From NCBI GenBank assembly GCA_050115015.1, contig JASFRI010000249.1:1-6397 (forward strand): DNA of 6,397 nucleotides, written 5' to 3'. How positions within the stretch are numbered: position 1 is the stretch's first letter; every line of letters begins with the position of its first letter. The stretch comes from JASFRI01 sp050115015. GTDB lineage: Bacteria > Acidobacteriota > Polarisedimenticolia > CBDVAL01. Shown here one piece after another: positions 5,116-6,397 of the stretch. The notes below the pieces were generated by a model, which worked only from the letters and a program-made list of their open reading frames with translations, was not told the origin of the DNA and searched no databases. The translations under genes and the position numbers were made by a program.

Positions 5116-6397
5116 CTACCGCCGTGGCGGCCGCCGGCGCCGGCGATCCGATCCGCCGCCACCCCGGCCGGAGGGCCCGCGGGACCCGGAGGGCCCATGG
5201 GACCCCGAGGGCCCATGGGACCCCGAGGGCCCATGGGACCCCGAGGGCCCATGGGAAGCTCCTGCGGTCTCCTCCTTCGGGAGCAGGGCCTTGCGGCTGA
5301 GGCGGACCCGGCCCTGGCCGTCGATCTCGATGACCTTGACCATCACCTCGTCCCCCTCCGTCATCTCGTCGGACATCTCGCCGACACGGTAGTGGGCGAC
5401 CTCCGAGATGTGCAGCAAGCCCTCCACGTTCGGCATGATCTCCACGAAAGCACCGAACCCCGTCAGGCGCTGCACCCTCCCCAGGTACGTCTTGCCGACC
5501 TCCGCCTCCGCGGTGATCTCCTCGATGATCTCCATGGCCCGGCGCGCCGCCTCGACGTCCGTCGAGGCGATGTTGACCGTGCCGTCGTCATCGATGTCGA
5601 TCTTGCAGCCGGTCCGTTCGACGATGGAGCGGATCATCTTGCCCCCGGGGCCGATCACCTCGCGGATCTTGTCCTTCGGGACCGTGATCGTCAGGATGCG
5701 CGGGGCGAAGGCCGAGATCTCCGTGCGCGGCTCGGGGAGAGCGTCCGCCATGCGGTCCAGGATGAACAGACGTCCGGCCTGGGCCTGCTGCAGCGCGCTG
5801 GACATGACGTCCCGGCTGACGCCGGCGATCTTGATGTCCATCTGGAGGGCGGTGATCCCGTCGCGCGTTCCCGCCACCTTGAAGTCCATGTCCCCGTGAT
5901 GGTCCTCGGCGCCGGCGATGTCGGAGAGGACCCGGAACTGGTCCCCCTGCATCACCAGTCCCATCGCCACGCCGGCCACGGGCTTCCGGAGCGGTACGCC
6001 GGCATCCATCAGGGCGAGCGCGCCGCCGCAGATCGTCGCCATCGAGGACGAGCCGTTCGACTCGAGGATGTCCGACACGACGCGGATCGTGTAGGGGAAA
6101 TCCTCCTTGGAGGGCAGCATCGGCTCGAGGGCCCGGCTGGCCAGCGCGCCGTGGCCGATCTCCCGCCGGCCGGGGCCACGGAGGAAGCGCACCTCCCCGA
6201 CGGAGAACGGCGGGAAGTTGTAGTGCAGCAGGAACCGGCGCTCCGACTCGCCCTCGAGCCAGTCGAGCCGCTGGACGTCCTCCTTGGTGCCGAGGGTGGC
6301 GGTGACGAGGGCCTGGGTCTCCCCACGCGTGAACAGCGCCGACCCGTGCGTGCGCGGCAGCAGGCCCACCTCCGAGCTGATGAGCCGGATCTGGTCG
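5116..6397 (-). CDS. pnp: Polyribonucleotide nucleotidyltransferase (PNPase), C-terminal part, with collagen-like tail; 5' end outside window
   Basis: Phosphorolytic 3'-to-5' exoribonuclease of the RNA degradation machinery. About 426 codons are visible, beginning inside the junction before the second RNase PH domain (VGLLPRTHGSALFTRGETQ). That domain carries the FFRR-like/Asn-Phe-Pro-Pro region (HYNFPPFSVGE) and the catalytic stretch SDIAGAEDHHGDMDFK, whose Asp, Asp and Lys (visible residues 165, 171, 173) correspond to E. coli D486, D492 and K494. A KH domain with the GPGG loop (249-252) follows, then an S1 domain (about 301-371, YLGRVQRLTGFGAFVEI and EGLLHISEV). Everything needed for catalysis in this half is intact. 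The unusual part is the last 55 or so residues: repeats of GPSGSH forming a Gly-X-Y collagen-like stretch, then GRGGGGSD and a tail with 7 Arg in the last 10 residues. The stop is TAG at 5118-5116. rpsO commonly lies upstream of pnp but would be outside the window. Confidence 0.97.
   Translation of the reverse strand, partial: DQIRLISSEVGLLPRTHGSALFTRGETQALVTATLGTKEDVQRLDWLEGESERRFLLHYNFPPFSVGEVRFLRGPGRREIGHGALASRALEPMLPSKEDFPYTIRVVSDILESNGSSSMATICGGALALMDAGVPLRKPVAGVAMGLVMQGDQFRVLSDIAGAEDHHGDMDFKVAGTRDGITALQMDIKIAGVSRDVMSSALQQAQAGRLFILDRMADALPEPRTEISAFAPRILTITVPKDKIREVIGPGGKMIRSIVERTGCKIDIDDDGTVNIASTDVEAARRAMEIIEEITAEAEVGKTYLGRVQRLTGFGAFVEIMPNVEGLLHISEVAHYRVGEMSDEMTEGDEVMVKVIEIDGQGRVRLSRKALLPKEETAGASHGPSGSHGPSGSHGPSGSHGPSGSRGPSGRGGGGSDRRRRRPPRR
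5173..5256 (-). repeat. 18-bp tandem repeat array in the 3' end of pnp
   Basis: On the plus strand the unit reads GGGCCCATGGGACCCCGA. It occurs as three identical copies (5191-5208, 5209-5226, 5227-5244), a 12-base partial copy (5245-5256), and a degenerate copy with three mismatches (5173-5190). The unit length is a multiple of three, so copy-number change would lengthen or shorten the PNPase tail in steps of six residues (GPSGSH) without a frameshift. Each unit contains the palindromes GGGCCC and CCCATGGG. The near-perfect identity at DNA level, including third codon positions, points to recent expansion or homogenisation. Confidence 0.95.

Noticed and set aside
3729..5252. Upstream start at 5252 for the MshEN gene, adding 84 collagen-like and low-complexity residues
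   Set aside because: The conserved motif begins immediately at the TTG at 5000 with a good ribosome binding site, and the extension overlaps the pnp coding end.
5173..5256. Short direct repeats as a CRISPR array
   Set aside because: The units are contiguous 18-mers without spacers and lie inside the pnp reading frame.

Overview
This window is a stretch of very GC-rich bacterial chromosome made of seven genes, all of recognisable families. The GC richness, the envelope proteins (ExbB/ExbD channel, a LysM protein whose WLWPQIW-type LysM core resembles those I associate with Acidobacteriota and neighbouring Gram-negative phyla) and the MshEN–GAF-like protein point to a Gram-negative, environmental, deep-branching bacterium. 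Acidobacteriota, Myxococcota-like or similar phyla are guesses; the window holds no rRNA or other decisive marker. I see no mobile element, CRISPR array, tRNA or sign of recent gene transfer.

Layout. The left block (1-1659, plus strand) is a tight operon: a 5'-truncated exbB/tolQ-type gene, an exbD/tolR-type gene, and rsmD, with gaps of 2 and 7 bases. A 169-base regulatory gap (1660-1828) follows. It holds two sigma70-like promoters, both with 16-base spacers, and between them a perfect 6+6 inverted repeat. These precede a gene (1829-3103) with a strong Shine-Dalgarno, encoding an exported LysM protein with two FlgT-C-like repeats. The right block (minus strand, read from 6397 down to 3120) is convergent with it: the 3' two-thirds of pnp (polynucleotide phosphorylase), a TTG-initiated gene for an N-terminal MshEN/GspE-N domain plus a C-terminal GAF-like domain, and an AMMECR1-family gene. 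The two blocks meet tail to tail with only 16 bases between stop codons.

How the genes may work together. ExbB and ExbD would form a proton-driven inner-membrane motor, and the LysM protein is probably periplasmic and bound to cell wall. RsmD and PNPase are RNA housekeeping enzymes. The most interesting region is the pnp block. The PNPase ends in a collagen-like Gly-X-Y tail encoded by nearly identical 18-bp tandem repeats, capped by an arginine-rich tail. The next gene carries an exact match to the 24-residue MshEN cyclic-di-GMP-binding motif plus a degenerate second copy at the canonical 5-residue spacing, but no ATPase domain. That makes it a candidate stand-alone c-di-GMP effector. Any functional link between PNPase, this protein and the AMMECR1 protein is inference from gene order alone.
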